A DNA stretch of 7,568 bases. Source: Coriobacteriia bacterium. GTDB lineage: Bacteria > Actinomycetota > Coriobacteriia > Anaerosomatales > JAHIQC01. Under the pieces are notes generated by a model, which saw only the letters and a list, made by a program, of their open reading frames with translations, made no database searches and was not told the DNA's origin. Below are positions 5,688-7,568 of this stretch, one piece after another. A program made the translations under genes and the position numbers. The stretch is from contig JAURYZ010000004.1 in assembly GCA_030653635.1 (NCBI GenBank), forward strand, positions 1-7,568, given 5' to 3'. Numbering within the stretch: the stretch's first letter is position 1; each line of letters starts with the position of its first letter.

Positions 5688-6914
5688 CTATACCTCTCCG
5701 TCCTTGCCGACCTTGCGGCGCTGACGCGCCCAGACCTTCGTAGGCAGCCCATGCAGATCGATGAATCCCTTGGCTGCCTTGTGATCGAAGCTGTCGGCCT
5801 CGTCGTAGGTGGCCAAGTTATAGTCGTAAAGCGAGTAGGGGCTGCGACGGCCGACCGGGACACATGATCCCTTGTAGAACCTCAATCGCACGTCACCGGT
5901 GACGAGCTGCTGGGTGGTCTCGATGAAACCATCAAGTGCCTCTTTGAGCGGCGAGAACCACATGCCGTTGTAGACGAGCTCAGACCACTTCTGTTCGATC
6001 TGGAGCTTGTAATGAAGCACATCGCGCTCCAAGCACAGATCCTCGAGGGCCTTGTGCGCCGTGATGAGAGTGAGCGCTCCGGGGACCTCATATATCTCTC
6101 GACTCTTCACGCCGATGAGCCGGTTCTCGATCATGTCGATGCGCCCGAAACCGTGCTTGCCGGCAATCTCATTCATGCTCTTGATGACCTCGTGGAAGCT
6201 AGCGTGTTCACCATCAAGCGCGACCGGCACACCCTGCTCGAAGCTAATCTCCACATACTGAGGCTCATCGCAAGTGTTACCGCGTGAATCGGCAGTGAGC
6301 GTGTAGATGTCCGAAGGCGGCTCGAGCCACGGATCTTCGAGCACGCCGCACTCAATGGCACGTCCCCATAGGTTGTCGTCGATCGAATACGGGCTGGCCT
6401 TTGTGGTCGGCACGGGGATGTCGTGCTCCATGGCGTAGAGCATCTCTTGCTCGCGGGTCTTGAGCTCCCACTCGCGCACCGGTGCGACGATTTGTAGATC
6501 CGGATCGAGACAAGCGATACCGACCTCGAAACGAACCTGGTCGTTGCCTTTGCCGGTGCACCCGTGCCCAATGTACTTGGCCTGGTGCTTGTGTGCCTCT
6601 TCGACCAGATGCTTCACGATTATTGGCCGTGACATCGCACTGACCAGCGGATACTTGTTCTCATATAGGGCGTTGGCTTTGAGCGCCTTGGAGATGTACT
6701 CCTCGACGTACTCTTCACGCACATCCTTGACGATGGACTCGATCGCACCGATGCTGAGCGCCTTGGTGCGCACAAACTCAAGGTCCTGACGCTCCTGGCC
6801 TACGTCAATCGCAAGCGCGATGACGTCCATGTCGTAGTTCTCTTGGATCCACCTGATGGCGACCGAGGTGTCCAAGCCACCCGAATACGCCAGTACGCAC
6901 TTCTCCCGTGCCAT
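5688..6914 (-). CDS. argG: Argininosuccinate synthase
   Basis: This enzyme joins citrulline and aspartate, with ATP going to AMP and pyrophosphate, to form argininosuccinate, the substrate of the ArgH encoded next. It is 408 residues, the usual length. The N-type ATP pyrophosphatase P-loop is AYSGGLDTS (9-17). Further signatures are YENKYPL (84-90), GHGCTGKGNDQVRFE (116-130, nucleotide and citrulline/aspartate site) and PYSIDDNLWGRAIECG (175-190). The C-terminal oligomerisation part is complete, including the YKGSCVPVGRRSPYSLYD stretch. The ATG at 6914 has GGAAAGGG at 6924-6931, 9 nt upstream. It follows argR after 46 nt on the same strand and precedes argH by 4 nt. Confidence 0.98.
   Translation of the reverse strand: MAREKCVLAYSGGLDTSVAIRWIQENYDMDVIALAIDVGQERQDLEFVRTKALSIGAIESIVKDVREEYVEEYISKALKANALYENKYPLVSAMSRPIIVKHLVEEAHKHQAKYIGHGCTGKGNDQVRFEVGIACLDPDLQIVAPVREWELKTREQEMLYAMEHDIPVPTTKASPYSIDDNLWGRAIECGVLEDPWLEPPSDIYTLTADSRGNTCDEPQYVEISFEQGVPVALDGEHASFHEVIKSMNEIAGKHGFGRIDMIENRLIGVKSREIYEVPGALTLITAHKALEDLCLERDVLHYKLQIEQKWSELVYNGMWFSPLKEALDGFIETTQQLVTGDVRLRFYKGSCVPVGRRSPYSLYDYNLATYDEADSFDHKAAKGFIDLHGLPTKVWARQRRKVGKDGEV
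5693..5699 (-). promoter_or_regulatory. argH ribosome binding site inside the argG 3' end
   Basis: GGAGAGG lies 9 nt before the argH ATG at 5683 and is formed by the last sense codons of argG (GGA GAG GTA TAG). Ribosomes finishing argG therefore sit on the argH initiation region, which would help keep the two enzymes in balance. It also settles the argH start in favour of 5683 over upstream in-frame candidates. Confidence 0.75.
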
Positions 6915-6960
6915 GTTGTGTGTCCCTTTCCATTTCCTCGAAGGAGCCGGTCAATCTAGC

Positions 6961-7419
6961 CTACCGGCCCCGAAACTTCGCTATCTGATCTTGTAGGTGC
7001 TGTGCGCTTTCCTCGTCTGCGGTTATCACGAGCACGGTGTCGTCTCCCGCGATGCTGCCCAGGATGCCCGAATAGTCGGCCGCATCGAGCGCTGCCGCAA
7101 CGCCCGGAGCGGTCCCGGGCGACGCTTTGACCAGCAGCATGTTGTTCGTGTGCACCACGCTCACAACAAGTTCACTGATCATGCGCTGAAGATGGAGGTC
7201 CTCGGCCAGAACGTACACTCCCTCGGGTAGCTTCTTGAGCCCCATTTCGGTGATGTCTCGGCTCACTGTGGCCTGAGTACAGACATACCCCTCAGACTCG
7301 AGGCGCTCGACTAGATCGCGCTGAGTGCGGATGCGCCCTTGTCGGACGATTCTGCGGATCTCGTCTTGGCGCGCGTGCCGTTTTCTCACGTTCGTCTCGC
7401 CGCTTGGTCCGTATACCAC
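6961..7419 (-). CDS. argR: Arginine repressor, ArgR/AhrC family
   Basis: This is an arginine-responsive transcription regulator, hexameric when arginine-bound in known members. It represses biosynthetic arg operons by binding ARG boxes and can activate catabolism in some species. It is 152 residues, the usual length. The N-terminal winged helix-turn-helix spans about 13-72, with TQRDLVERL (32-40) and the recognition-helix signature QATVSRDITEMGLKK (49-63). The C-terminal arginine-binding and oligomerisation domain has GTAPGVAAALD (102-112) and GILGSIAGDDTVLVI (118-132); the GDD at 125-127 matches the arginine-contacting aspartates of E. coli ArgR. The GTG at 7419 has GGAG (7427-7430) 7 nt upstream; a GTG at codon 11 is a less well supported alternative. 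It begins 14 nt after the argF stop, so it is co-transcribed with its targets and probably autoregulated with the operon. Confidence 0.96.
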   Translation of the reverse strand: MVYGPSGETNVRKRHARQDEIRRIVRQGRIRTQRDLVERLESEGYVCTQATVSRDITEMGLKKLPEGVYVLAEDLHLQRMISELVVSVVHTNNMLLVKASPGTAPGVAAALDAADYSGILGSIAGDDTVLVITADEESAQHLQDQIAKFRGR

Positions 7420-7426
7420 CTAACAA

Positions 7427-7430
7427 CTCC
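7427..7430 (-). promoter_or_regulatory. argR ribosome binding site
   Basis: GGAG on the minus strand is 7 nt from the GTG at 7419, in the 14-nt gap between argF and argR. It supports the GTG start at 7419, and a 152-residue product, over the internal GTG at codon 11. Confidence 0.6.
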
Positions 7431-7433
7431 GTT

Positions 7434-7568
<135 letters not shown>

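Noticed and set aside
5684..5863. 60-codon N-terminal extension of argH
   Set aside because: It lies wholly within the argG coding sequence in another frame and has no ArgH-like residues; MAEAKKPWGGRFE at 5683 is the normal family N-terminus with a good ribosome binding site.
6460..6789. 109-codon + strand open frame inside argG
   Set aside because: It is antisense to a fully intact argG, with Ser-rich shadow composition and no supporting signals.
6915..6960. Possible ARG box or terminator in the argR-argG gap
   Set aside because: I saw no palindromic TGAAT/ATTCA-type site and no stable hairpin in the 46 nt; only the argG ribosome binding site is evident.

Overview
This window looks like chromosomal DNA from a bacterium, most likely an actinomycete-lineage organism (Actinomycetota). 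It has moderately high GC by eye, clear Shine-Dalgarno sequences, dense gene packing and some GTG starts. The main clue is the gene order argF-argR-argG-argH, with the arginine repressor embedded between argF and argG. This matches the argCJBDFRGH cluster of Mycobacterium and relatives. The long NIF3-like protein resembles, from memory, versions in anaerobes, so a deep-branching or anaerobic actinobacterium (for example a Coriobacteriia-like lineage) is possible. I hold that placement loosely.

Layout. Positions 3-1790 (+) hold the 3' part of a class A penicillin-binding protein with a C-terminal PASTA domain; its 5' end lies outside the window. A strong symmetrical hairpin at 1804-1843 sits between it and the convergent gene that follows. 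Positions 1858-3524 (-) hold a two-gene unit: a 3-methyladenine (alkylpurine) DNA glycosylase followed after 8 nt by a NIF3/DUF34-family metal protein. A 105-bp divergent intergenic region (3525-3629) with three short palindromes separates this pair from a small unrecognised three-helix membrane protein at 3630-4271 (+). That gene ends inside the stop codon of argH: the two convergent stop codons share the four bases CTAG.

The remainder (4268-7568, -) is the distal part of an arginine biosynthesis operon, read right to left: argF (C-terminal 44 residues only), argR, argG, argH. ArgF makes citrulline, ArgG joins it to aspartate, and ArgH splits the product to arginine and fumarate. ArgR is the arginine-responsive regulator. 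The argF-argR gap is 14 nt, argR-argG is 46 nt and argG-argH is 4 nt, consistent with one transcript with tight argG-argH coupling. I saw no ARG-box-like operator in the window; the operon promoter should lie upstream of argF, beyond the right edge.

I saw no tRNA, rRNA, CRISPR array, insertion sequence or prophage signal, and there is no gene-free stretch longer than about 105 bp. Most of the window is ordinary housekeeping DNA. The parts worth a second look are the orphan membrane protein and its palindrome-rich upstream region, the long NIF3 variant coupled to a DNA repair gene, and the shared-stop convergent overlap. I did not find convincing evidence of a new multi-gene system.
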